A DNA stretch of 10,827 bases from Candidatus Coatesiibacteriota bacterium (GTDB taxonomy: Bacteria; RBG-13-66-14), in assembly GCA_030631385.1 (NCBI GenBank), contig DAOVLG010000030.1, positions 1 to 10,827 of the forward strand. Reading direction: 5' to 3'. The notes beneath the pieces were generated by a model. The model saw only the letters and a program-made list of their open reading frames with translations, was not told the origin of the DNA and searched no databases. Position 1 is the stretch's first letter. Every line of letters begins with the position of its first letter. Shown in pieces: positions 1 to 6,034 of the stretch. The translations under genes and the position numbers were made by a program.

Positions 1-136
1 ACTAAAGTAAAAGTTATTTAAACAAAACCCATCGGTATAGTCAATATACCGTACCTGGAAAATACCTGTTTTCAACCACCCTCTGGTCCTCCAATCAGCG
101 TCTGAAAAACGGGGAGTTCCAATACGCTCCGGGCGG
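1..136. other. Non-coding stretch downstream of the malic enzyme remnant
   Basis: AT-rich at its left end, with no credible reading frame on either strand. It contains one clear inverted repeat: CGGTATA at 33-39 and TATACCG at 45-51, with a 5-nt loop. Read on the minus strand, the stem is followed by a T-rich stretch (GGGTTTTGTTT), so it may once have been the transcription terminator of the malic enzyme gene, whose last codon is at 137-139. The stem is short and AT-rich and the T tract is interrupted, so this is a weak call. Confidence 0.4.
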
Positions 137-918
137 TCAGACCCTGGAATAATCCTGAATCTCTGCCACGGCGATGGCCGCCATGTTCTCAGATGTCTTC
201 CACTTCGCAGTCATGGGGAAGTATGCGGGCCGATTTCCTCAGACCCATCAGAATGGGGCCGATGGCCTCGGCGCCGACAAGCTTGGAGCAGAGTTTGTAG
301 GCGATGTTGGCCGATTGTAAGTCGGGGAAGATCAAGACATTCGCCCCACCGTGGAGATTGGCGAAGGGATAGCTGCTCTCGATAATTTCCGGCAGCACGG
401 CGGTATCCGCCCGCATCTCTCCGTCAATCATCAGCTCCGGGGCGGCCAACTTGACCATCTCCACGGCCCTTCTTACCTTGAGGACCTTCTCGTGGGTCAC
501 ACTACCGAAGTTGAGAAGGACAGCATGGCGATCCGGGGCTCGTAGCCAAGCCCGTGCACGTACCTAGCGGTGAGCTGTGCGATGCTCGCCAGTTCCTCGG
601 CGGTGGGATCAATGTTCACGGTGGTATCGGCGAAGAAGATGACCCTCTCCTTGAAGATCAGCATGTACATGCCGGCCACGATGCCGAAATCCTCCTCGGT
701 ACCGATGACCCTTATCGCCGGACGGATAGAGTCGGGGTAGTAGGTGGTAATCCCCGCCAGGACGCTGTCGGCGTCCCCCAGGTCCAAGCCCAGCTCTCCG
801 ATACGCTCGGCGATGATCCCCCGCCGGCCCAGGAGAATCGGCTTGGCGATCCCCTCGCTTTCGATGATCGAACAGGCGCGCAGTATCCTGCCGTCCTCGC
901 CCTCGGGGAAGGCGATGC
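137..918 (-). pseudogene. maeB: Malic enzyme, C-terminal (phosphotransacetylase-like) half, frameshifted remnant
   Basis: This is the C-terminal phosphotransacetylase-like domain that in MaeB-type malic enzymes follows the catalytic domain and serves as a regulatory module. Recognisable blocks in order are IAFPEGEDGRILRA, KPILLGRRGIIAERI, VAGMYMLIFKERVIFFADTTVN, ARYVHGLGYEPRIAMLSFS, then in another frame EKVLKVRRAVEMVK, LMIDGEMRADTAVLPEI, FANLHGGANVLIFPDLQSANIAYK and VGAEAIGPILMG. Two single-base shifts break it. Near 514 a base is missing, so SFSNFGSV becomes SFSTSVV and stops at 497. Near 187 an extra base turns VEDI.ENMAAIAVAEIQD into VEDI-stop at 189. The ancestral end is the TGA at 137-139. 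Family similarity stops at about 918, exactly where a copy of a non-coding repeat begins. The upstream half is at 1226-1866. The domain assignment is firm. Single-base shifts could be sequence errors, but the repeat junction could not. Confidence 0.88.
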
Positions 919-1053
919 GCCAGCGCTCGGCGCTGGACCCGGGCCACGCGATGAATGCTTTTTCAATCCAAATACAAACGCCACGTACGCGGCAAATGCG
1001 TTCAAACAACAATTAACTTACACCGCATGGCTATGTCCAGCTTTTAAGCTGGC
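919..1053 (+). repeat. Dispersed repeat, copy A (interrupts malic enzyme)
   Basis: First of two direct copies spaced about 171 bp apart. Positions 984-1036 are identical over 53 bases to 1156-1208, and 977-1053 differ from 1149-1225 at only four of 77 positions. Left of this the match continues less strictly, down to a CCAGCGC...GCTGGACCC block (920-940 against 1091-1111), with a one-base offset change between. The unit ends in a near-perfect hairpin, CCAGCTT-TT-AAGCTGG (1038-1053). It is more AT-rich than the flanking gene. Orientation is arbitrary. It has no ORF of its own, no transposase and no obvious terminal target duplication. It sits in the middle of a dead malic enzyme gene. Confidence 0.85.
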
Positions 1054-1089
1054 GCATGATCTTATGGCTCCTGTCAAGACGCGCTTCGA

Positions 1090-1225
1090 GCCAGCGCGCG
1101 GCACTGGACCCGAAATACGCGAGTAAAGTTTTTATCAATTTTGTTACGAATGCCGCGTACGCGGCAAATGCGTTCAAACAACAATTAACTTACACCGCAT
1201 GGCTATGTGCAGCTTATAAGCTGGC
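1090..1225 (+). repeat. Dispersed repeat, copy B (tandem to copy A)
   Basis: Second direct copy of the unit at 919-1053, separated from it by about 36 bp of unrelated sequence (1054-1089). It ends in the same palindrome, here CAGCTTATAAGCTG, perfect over 14 bases. The right end coincides with the loss of malic enzyme similarity: reading the minus strand, the enzyme is recognisable up to GADVF and then runs directly into this copy. The two copies plus spacer therefore occupy the place of the missing central part of the enzyme. This could be two insertions, a tandem duplication, or a recombination that deleted the gene's middle between repeat copies. Confidence 0.85.
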
Positions 1226-1866
1226 AGAAAAACGTCGGCTCCCTCCATCGAGTCGGCGAGTGTACGCCGGTCGGTTCTCGCGGCGAACTGCTCCTTGTAC
1301 TCTCACGTCCCCTCCTCGCGACCTGCGTAGATAACGCCCTTACTGTCAACCATGATAACCTTCTCGGGATCCAAGCCGAGACCGATGTAGTACCGGGTGC
1401 AGGCGATGGCCGATGCTCCCCCGCCGCTGAACACGAGCCTGACCTCGCCGATGTCCTTGCCGGTGAGCTCCAGGGCGTTAAGCAAAGCCGCTCCGGAGAT
1501 GATCGCCGTCCCGTGCTGATCGTTGTGGAAAACCGGGATATTCATCCTCCTCTTGAGCTCCTCCTCGATGATGAAACAGTCTGGGGCGGCGATGTCCTCC
1601 AGGTTGATCCCGCCGAAGGTAGGCTGTCACCCAGCCCGAGTACCGCCGTACCGTTCGAGACCACGGCCACCAGGTTACCCCTTCGCCGTGTATTCGTAGA
1701 TTTTCGATGGATCCCTCTCGATTTCCAGGCAGGGGATCGCCACCCCCGGGGTGTATGCCAGGGACAGATCACGCTGGGTCCTGCAGCGCTTTGTGGAGAC
1801 GACCTCGATCTTGCCGGCCCTGCCTCGGCTGTGGTATCCGAGCGCCTCTTCACGACTGATGTCCAT
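1226..1866 (-). pseudogene. maeB: Malic enzyme, N-terminal (catalytic) half, decayed
   Basis: Malic enzyme oxidatively decarboxylates malate to pyruvate with NAD(P)+. The start MDISREEAL at 1866 has a strong GGAGGAAGG ribosome site just upstream. Then come GKIEVVSTK and RDLSLAYTPGVA, with the catalytic Tyr of the AYTPGVA motif, and CLEIERDPSKIYEYTAKG. An extra G in a G-run near 1678 shifts the frame (AKGG.N to AKG-stop at 1675); the next frame reads NLVAVVSNGTAVLGLGD. Here about 45-50 residues are gone, including the segment that normally carries the catalytic Lys (GKPVMEGK-like). Sequence resumes near 1625 with PTFGGINLEDIAAPDCF, metal-ligand blocks INLED and FHNDQHGT, and the Rossmann motif VFSGGGASAIA. 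A TGA at 1303-1305 interrupts GREEGT, yet the same frame continues EYKEQFAARTDRRTLADSMEGADVF before meeting repeat copy B. The loss of the lysine segment rules out activity. Confidence 0.9.
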
Positions 1867-2127
1867 TCCTTCCTCCCAGCCCAAAGGCCACCGTCAGGCC
1901 CCTGCGCTTGAAACGTTCGGGGACCTCCTCCAGCCCCCGACAAACGGCATCAAAAAAAGTACCTCCGGGATGATGCTGGTGCAATCCCCTCTGGCACACA
2001 CCGCTACGCCTCTTCAAACCCCGCACAAACCACCGATTCCATCTCAGCTTGGCCTGGAGAATAAGGGTAATGCGAACAATCGGCAAGTCAATGATCGCCG
2101 CCGATACCGCCTTGAGGGACGAGTAAA
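1867..2127. other. Non-coding spacer between larA and malic enzyme remnant
   Basis: About 260 bp lie between the end of larA and the malic enzyme start. No reading frame here resembles a known protein. The open stretch on the minus strand (roughly 1850-2143) runs through the malic enzyme ribosome site and into its N-terminal codons in another frame, so it is probably not a gene. The stretch is G+C-rich near the malic enzyme and AT-richer near larA. I see no convincing promoter hexamer pair in it. Confidence 0.45.
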
Positions 2128-2147
2128 TAAAAAACCGGTTCAAACCG
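2128..2147 (-). terminator. Weak intrinsic terminator candidate after larA
   Basis: On the minus strand, seven bases beyond the larA stop codon, CGGTT-TG-AACCG can form a 5-bp stem immediately followed by GTTTTTTATTT. The position and the U-tract fit an intrinsic terminator. The stem is short and its loop is only two bases unless the last pair opens, so efficiency would be modest. Confidence 0.45.
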
Positions 2148-2153
2148 CCCCCG

Positions 2154-3401
2154 TCACGAAGTGAGCATGGGTACGGTGATGCTGCCGTCCATCAGGAAGA
2201 GTACCTTCGCCTCGGGACCCTTGGTCGCCAGCGCCTCGTCCACCGCCGCCTGCACCGTGCTAAAAGGGCGCATGAGACACCTCTCCACCACCTCGTTGGA
2301 GAGCTCGGTGACGGCCCACATCTCCGCCCAGAGACCGATCTCCGCCATCTTGGCCGCCTTGTGGTAACCCAGCACGTAGCCCCTCTCGATGCGGTCGAGC
2401 ACCTCCGCTGGCGTGGAACAGGAGCTTAGCAAATCGTAAAAGGTTTCGTGGCCGATCCCGGTGCGGCATTTGGATACCAAAATCAAAACACCGCCCTCGT
2501 TCAGGGCCAGCTTGCCATTATCGAGGGCCTTTTGGGACTGGTAGAGGTCCACATCCATGGGGTAGGGGGCGACGCTGACCACGACGTCAACCCTCTTTTC
2601 GACGGGTACGCAGAAGACCTCCTTGGCCTTCTCGATGGCGGCGTAGAAGGAGTCATGGATGTGACCGGCGGTGGCGGCGTAAATCCTCCGGTCGCGGTCG
2701 AGGACGGTCTGGATGGAGAAGATCGGCTTGTCGGGAAAAACCCTCAGGGCGTCGATCATGTCCTCGTGGACCGGGTTACCCTCGAGGACCAGAGGACGGG
2801 CCTTGGGCAGCAGGGCGTACCGGTGGTTCTGCTCGATGGTTTTATAGGAGGCGATCCCGGGGAGGAAGGACTTGCGGCCGCCGGTGTAACCGGCGAAGTA
2901 GTGGGGCTCTACGGAGCCGATGATCACCAACCGGTCAGCCTCCACTCCGAGGCGGTTGATCCACATCTCGGTGCCGTTCACCGAGGTGCCGATGTAGACC
3001 ATTTCCCCGTCGGCCCTGGAATCGTGGACGTGGATCCGGTCACGGAACCGTTCGAGATGGCGACCGAAGATGAAGCGGAGCTCCTCCTCGGTGGGCGCAC
3101 GGTGCACCCCGGTGGCGATGATAAAGCGGGGATCGGTGGCGGAAAGATCGTCCTCGATTATATCGAGGACCTTGGCGGTGGGGGTCGGACGGGTCCCGTC
3201 GTTGACGATAAAGAGGAGCTCACCTTCGGCGTTGATGAACTCCTGAAAAGAAACCGTGCCGATCGGGTTGTTCAGCGCCCCGTGCAGCGTTTCAAATTCA
3301 TCGGCCGATTCCACCTCGTTGGGATGGACGATCCCGGCGAGCCGGTCGTCCTTAAGCCGGACCGTCTGTTCCCCACGTCCCCACGGTACCTTTATCTCCA
3401 T
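2154..3401 (-). CDS. larA: Nickel-dependent lactate racemase family protein (LarA)
   Basis: LarA-family enzymes racemise or epimerise 2-hydroxyacids by hydride transfer, using a nickel-pincer nucleotide covalently held by a lysine. The 415-residue protein is close to the usual length (about 420). Visible hallmarks are NDGTRPTP (68-74, substrate/cofactor pocket), ATGVH with catalytic His100, VEPHYFAGYTGGRKSFLPGI with catalytic His167 and cofactor-anchoring Lys177, and QNH with nickel-ligand His193. These correspond to His108, His174, Lys184 and His200 of the Lactobacillus plantarum enzyme. The C-terminal domain (about 270-415) is also typical. The start at 3401 gives the canonical N-terminus although no Shine-Dalgarno sequence precedes it. 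A malic enzyme gene lies downstream on the same strand, so the substrate may be malate rather than lactate; LarA homologues with other substrates, including malate, are known. The cofactor makers LarB, LarC and LarE are not in this window. All catalytic residues are present, so it is probably active. Confidence 0.95.
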   Translation of the reverse strand: MEIKVPWGRGEQTVRLKDDRLAGIVHPNEVESADEFETLHGALNNPIGTVSFQEFINAEGELLFIVNDGTRPTPTAKVLDIIEDDLSATDPRFIIATGVHRAPTEEELRFIFGRHLERFRDRIHVHDSRADGEMVYIGTSVNGTEMWINRLGVEADRLVIIGSVEPHYFAGYTGGRKSFLPGIASYKTIEQNHRYALLPKARPLVLEGNPVHEDMIDALRVFPDKPIFSIQTVLDRDRRIYAATAGHIHDSFYAAIEKAKEVFCVPVEKRVDVVVSVAPYPMDVDLYQSQKALDNGKLALNEGGVLILVSKCRTGIGHETFYDLLSSCSTPAEVLDRIERGYVLGYHKAAKMAEIGLWAEMWAVTELSNEVVERCLMRPFSTVQAAVDEALATKGPEAKVLFLMDGSITVPMLTS

Positions 3402-3451
3402 AGCGGTGAAAACTTCGTAAGCGTTTTATTGCTTCTACGACAACACGAGGC

Positions 3452-3480
3452 ACACTATGATAAGGCAGCACTTTTGTCAA
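3452..3480 (-). promoter_or_regulatory. Candidate promoter of larA
   Basis: Reading the minus strand, a perfect TTGACA (3480-3475) is followed after 17 bp by TAGTGT (3457-3452), which matches the -10 consensus at three of six positions. It would give a leader of about 45 nt before the larA start at 3401. The -35 and the spacing are good and the -10 is poor. It supports separate transcription of larA from the zinc-ribbon gene 163 bp upstream. Confidence 0.42.
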
Positions 3481-3564
3481 TCCATTTTTGGGGGCCGATC
3501 CGTCTCCTGGACCACCACCTCAGAGGATTACCACCCGTCCAACACCGCAACGCGAAAGGGGCCC

Positions 3565-4191
3565 CTACCCCTCGAAAACAACGAACCACCGGGTCTTGGA
3601 TTTGGCCGGGTGGAGACGCAACCAGAGGCCATCGGGCAGATAGACCTTCACATTGCAATACTCGCAAGGAACGAGACGATCCTCGCCGTCAACCTTGAGG
3701 GCGCTGCCGCACTGGGGACAGGTGAATACAATCGGTCCAGAGACGCCCTCTGGATTGGGATCATCGCTGGAGAGGAGAGCCGTGTTGACAAAGAGCTTCA
3801 CCTGTGGATACTCCTCTCTCAACCACTCCGGGCTGGGCGAAACCACAGACGTTTCGCCGCACTCGGTACACTTGAGCGTCCCCGCATCGGGGGTGAGCGC
3901 ATCGGCGGTGAAATCGGTCCCGCAGTCCAGGCAGTAGGGAATCTGATTGCCGTACATGAGGGTCGTGTTGAAGGTCCCCCAGATGGTCGAGCTCCGTCCC
4001 TCACCCGCCTCCAGCTCACCCTTGTTGATCTCTTCCAGGATATCGGCGAAGATGTCGGTCCAGTAGTCGTGGGGGATGAGAATGTCTGCCTGGCAGTGGT
4101 CGCAATGGACGGTCTCCCACGGCCCGTTCAGTGGTACCGGGTTGTCGCACTTGGGACACTTGATACCGCACTCGATCAACGTGTAACGCAT
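3565..4191 (-). CDS. Protein of unknown function with three zinc ribbons
   Basis: I do not recognise a named family. The 208-residue protein has three separate paired CxxC modules, each resembling a zinc ribbon: CPKC/CDHC (Cys12, 15, 30, 33), CLDC/CTEC (Cys87, 90, 108, 111) and CPQC/CEYC (Cys158, 161, 176, 179). Between modules 1 and 2 lies a mixed segment with a possible helix (about 42-62, WTDIFADILEEINKGEL). After the last ribbon it ends with VYLPDGLWLRLHP and a short basic/aromatic tail. There is no signal peptide or membrane segment, so it should be cytoplasmic. Ribbons of this kind bind zinc and usually mediate protein or nucleic acid contacts; no catalytic motif is visible. The start at 4191 is preceded by a weak GAAGG. 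It has its own promoter candidate at 4244-4272 and is the first gene of the minus-strand group with larA. Confidence 0.8.
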   Translation of the reverse strand: MRYTLIECGIKCPKCDNPVPLNGPWETVHCDHCQADILIPHDYWTDIFADILEEINKGELEAGEGRSSTIWGTFNTTLMYGNQIPYCLDCGTDFTADALTPDAGTLKCTECGETSVVSPSPEWLREEYPQVKLFVNTALLSSDDPNPEGVSGPIVFTCPQCGSALKVDGEDRLVPCEYCNVKVYLPDGLWLRLHPAKSKTRWFVVFEG

Positions 4192-4243
4192 TCGTCAACC
4201 TTCGATGGTTTTGTTTCAAGTCTTACCGAACAAAATTCAACCA

Positions 4244-4272
4244 ATCATATTACACGACATCCCGGCAATCAA
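4244..4272 (-). promoter_or_regulatory. Candidate promoter of the zinc-ribbon gene
   Basis: On the minus strand TTGATT (4272-4267) and TATGAT (4249-4244) are separated by exactly 17 bp. They match the sigma-70 consensus at four and five of six positions. The -10 box lies about 52 bp ahead of the start codon at 4191, in an AT-rich stretch that contrasts with the GC-rich genes. Confidence 0.5.
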
Positions 4273-4596
4273 CGAAAAACTAAAACAAGGGAATTAAATA
4301 TATTGTCTTGCTTAAGTTCTTTGTCTCCGTGTATCGGTATAGCTGAAGTGACCAACGGGGACGGTCTAACGTGGAGATCAATCCCAGAACATCGTCAAGC
4401 GTCCTCGCGAAGTCTTGTCCAGCTTTCAAATTGGCCGGCGCGCGGCGCTTGACCCAAGCTACGCGAGGATGGCCTTCTTAAATTCATGGGATAACCTAAT
4501 GTTCCTGGACCATTACTAGTCGCATCTACTACACTAGATAAAAGACTTAGAGAGCGAACCCCAAGTATCCTGTTTGTACCGGGTGAACCGGATAGA
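4273..4596. other. AT-rich non-coding spacer holding repeat copy C
   Basis: This is the intergenic region between the divergent zinc-ribbon and patatin genes. No frame has a recognisable product. It holds the third, shortened copy of the dispersed repeat, and beyond that (4480-4570) mostly AT-rich sequence with nothing I can name. Confidence 0.45.
4402..4469 (+). repeat. Dispersed repeat, copy C (shortened)
   Basis: The core 4417-4466 combines two blocks of the unit seen at 919-1225. The first is the terminal palindrome, here CCAGCTTTCAAATTGG (4419-4434), with one GT pair and one mismatch in its stem. It is followed almost at once by the GCGCGCGGC.CTTGACCC...TACGCGA block (4438-4466), which matches 1094-1122 at 24 of 29 positions. 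About 40 bp that separate the two blocks between copies A and B are missing. The whole core is enclosed by an 8-bp inverted repeat, TCCTCGCG (4402-4409) and CGCGAGGA (4462-4469), so the 68-nt stretch could fold on itself. Confidence 0.7.
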
Positions 4597-4636
4597 CCTT
4601 CCGGCGCGGAGAACCGGAAGGGGAATCTGGTATAAT
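4597..4636 (+). promoter_or_regulatory. Hairpin plus TATAAT box upstream of the patatin gene
   Basis: A perfect TATAAT is at 4631-4636, 45 bp before the patatin start. Where a -35 box should be (4608-4613) the sequence is GGAGAA, which is no match. A perfect 8-bp inverted repeat, CCTTCCGG (4597-4604) and CCGGAAGG (4614-4621) with a 9-nt loop, covers that place instead. The arrangement fits a promoter that relies on an activator or is blocked by a repressor bound to the dyad. That role is inferred. Confidence 0.45.
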
Positions 4637-4680
4637 AATCGCCTCTCGTTGCCCCCCTTTTCGCGCGGGAAGGTGCACCA

Positions 4681-5685
4681 ATGACCTATCCCGAAAGACC
4701 CCTGGCCTTGGACCCCGAGCACCTGGGTCGCTTCATCGAGCGTGTCGGGGACCCGGAGACCCACTTCGTCATCTCGCTGGGCTCAGGGGCCATGTTGGCA
4801 CTGGCTTCGAGCCTGTCGATCCTGGGGGCCGTTGACGACCTGGGGCTGCGGGGACACGTGGACGAGGTGTGGGGGGCGTCCTCGGGAGCGATGGCGGCGG
4901 GTCTCTGGTGCTCGGGCGTGCAGGCGGGCGAGGTGATGGCGCTCCTGAGGCGGTTGCGCCGCCGCGATCTGGTGGACGTGGCCTGGGGACACATCCTCCG
5001 GGGCCTCTTCACCCGACGGTGGGACCTGGACCTGGCCGACGGGTTGATAAACGGCCGGGCGTTCATGGGCCGGATGAAACGGCTCTTGCGCGTCGAACGG
5101 GTTGAGGAATGCCAGGTTCCCTTAAGGATCCTACTGGCCCACGACGACGGCTCCGCGCGGGTTAAGGTGGTTAAGAAGGGGCCGCTGGCCGACGCCATCC
5201 GATGCTCCATCGCCATGCAGGGGGTGATGCGGCCCGGCTGGTTCGAGGGGGAGCGCTTCGTGGACCCGACCCTTTTGGAAAAGACACCCCTGCCCAGCAT
5301 CACCGCCGACTTCGATTCCTCGGGAAATTCCAAGAAACTCCTCATCCTGGCTGCCTTCTTCGGCTATCACGGCCAGACGAAGCCGGTCAAGGGGATGATG
5401 AGCCGCATCTTCTTCTTCAAAGAGGTGCTGCAGTACCAGGTGTTCCTGGCCCATCTGTCCGCGGTGCGAAACCGACCCGACACCGAGGTCATCGTTTACT
5501 CCCCCTGCATCCACGACGTGGACACCCTGGCAGTGGAGCAGGCCGATGAAATCTTTGGCGAGGTCCGGCGGCAGATGGCGGTCCGCCTCTCCAACGACTA
5601 CCTCGACGCCGACATCCACAAATCCGACCCCGACTTCTGGGTCCCTCGTTGGTGCCCCTCGACGCTGTTTGAGAAGAGGGAGTGA
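4681..5685 (+). CDS. Patatin-like phospholipase/acyl hydrolase
   Basis: Patatin-like proteins cleave acyl chains from (phospho)lipids with a Ser-Asp dyad. In this 334-residue protein the first block HFVISLGSGAMLALASSLSILGAV (28-51) occupies the place of the Gly-rich oxyanion loop. It is followed by HVDEVWGASSGAMAAGLWCSG (59-79) with the GxSxG nucleophile elbow (GASSG, Ser67). The expected catalytic Asp is Asp195 in GERFVDPTLLEKTPL. Here the usual DGG/DGA becomes DPT, and the oxyanion loop lacks the common GGxR form, so the active site is divergent. The remaining part (210-334) is mixed and unassigned. No signal peptide is visible. The start is supported by GGGAAGG at 4667-4673. The gene is monocistronic: TATAAT at 4631 and a stem-loop right after the stop. 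Family assignment is good; activity is less certain. Confidence 0.82.
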   Translation: MTYPERPLALDPEHLGRFIERVGDPETHFVISLGSGAMLALASSLSILGAVDDLGLRGHVDEVWGASSGAMAAGLWCSGVQAGEVMALLRRLRRRDLVDVAWGHILRGLFTRRWDLDLADGLINGRAFMGRMKRLLRVERVEECQVPLRILLAHDDGSARVKVVKKGPLADAIRCSIAMQGVMRPGWFEGERFVDPTLLEKTPLPSITADFDSSGNSKKLLILAAFFGYHGQTKPVKGMMSRIFFFKEVLQYQVFLAHLSAVRNRPDTEVIVYSPCIHDVDTLAVEQADEIFGEVRRQMAVRLSNDYLDADIHKSDPDFWVPRWCPSTLFEKRE

Positions 5686-5688
5686 CAG

Positions 5689-5731
5689 GGTGGGTGGTGA
5701 AAAGCCGCCTTTTCTCGGGCGCCCACCTACC
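5689..5731 (+). terminator. Compound stem-loop after the patatin gene
   Basis: Three bases after the TGA, GGTGGGTGG (5689-5697) pairs with CCACCTACC (5723-5731) over nine positions with one GU. Inside it GAAAAG (5699-5704) pairs with CTTTTC (5709-5714) around a CCGC tetraloop. No T tract follows (ATTATAATTTA), so it may be a terminator with poor U-run or a 3'-end stabilising hairpin. Confidence 0.5.
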
Positions 5732-6034
5732 ATTATAATTTAGGCATCATCACCAATCATGAACAGTGGTATCGCACTATCTACGTTTTCCCCAGTGCGT
5801 AGGTGTATGTATCCGCCGGCATGTGATGGTGTGATGCGGCGGAATGCAGGATGCTTGACCGTCACGTTACATACCCGCGATGCAACTACCGTTACCACTA
5901 CCGCTTTGGCGGTGGCACAGGTTTTTGCAGGAGGAGGCTTGGCGGATTTTATCGAGGTTCATTTGCGCAAAAACTGTGCCACCGCCGGCGAGGGACGCTT
6001 GAACCCGACCGGATTGACGACGGGTGACGCTTGA
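5732..6034. other. Non-coding stretch with several inverted repeats
   Basis: No frame in these 300 bp resembles a protein; the open frame at 5759-6034 has an unremarkable, low-structure translation. Instead the sequence contains three paired segments. GTATGTA (5805-5811) pairs with TACATAC (5868-5874). Inside that pair, CCGCCGGCAT (5813-5822) faces ATGCGGCGG (5834-5842) with one bulged base. Further right is the long pair at 5908-5928/5967-5986. A TATAAT is present at 5734-5739, right after the patatin stem-loop, but I see no matching -35 box. A structured RNA or a small degenerate mobile element are both possible; neither can be shown here. Confidence 0.4.
5908..5986. repeat. Long inverted repeat (20-21 bp arms, 38-nt loop)
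   Basis: Left arm 5908-5928 begins GGCGGTGGCACAG and ends TTTTTGC. Right arm 5967-5986 is its exact reverse complement except that the left arm carries one extra G. The 38-nt loop (5929-5966) contains AGGAGGAGG. A 20-bp stem does not arise by chance in a 300-bp spacer. It is too far from the preceding gene's stop, and lacks a U-tract on either strand, to be a simple terminator. Confidence 0.75.

Noticed and set aside
919..1225. Integron attC-like sites
   Set aside because: Words such as GTTCAAAC and AACAATTAAC recall attC sites, but there is no paired RYYYAAC...GTTRRRY at the ends, no overall imperfect dyad of the required layout, no cassette genes and no integrase.
919..1225. CRISPR array
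   Set aside because: Only two adjacent copies are present, and the units are far too long (about 135 bp) for CRISPR repeats. There are no cas genes.
971..1334. Plus-strand open frames across both repeat copies with similar translations (NAFKQQLTYTAWLC...)
   Set aside because: The two translations look alike only because the DNA is nearly identical. Of the four differences in the 77-bp core, three change the amino acid, which is not what coding constraint gives. The frames run out into the malic enzyme remnant and have no ribosome site.
1850..2143. Minus-strand open frame of 97 residues upstream of the malic enzyme
   Set aside because: It covers the malic enzyme ribosome site and start in another frame and has no recognisable similarity or ribosome site.
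3557..3566. Palindrome AGGGGCCCCT over the zinc-ribbon stop codon as a terminator
   Set aside because: It has no loop and only three T follow on the minus strand; part of it is coding.
2448..3698. Long plus-strand open frame of 416 residues
   Set aside because: It is the antisense shadow of larA, which has all family motifs on the other strand; GC-rich codon use keeps the antisense frame open.
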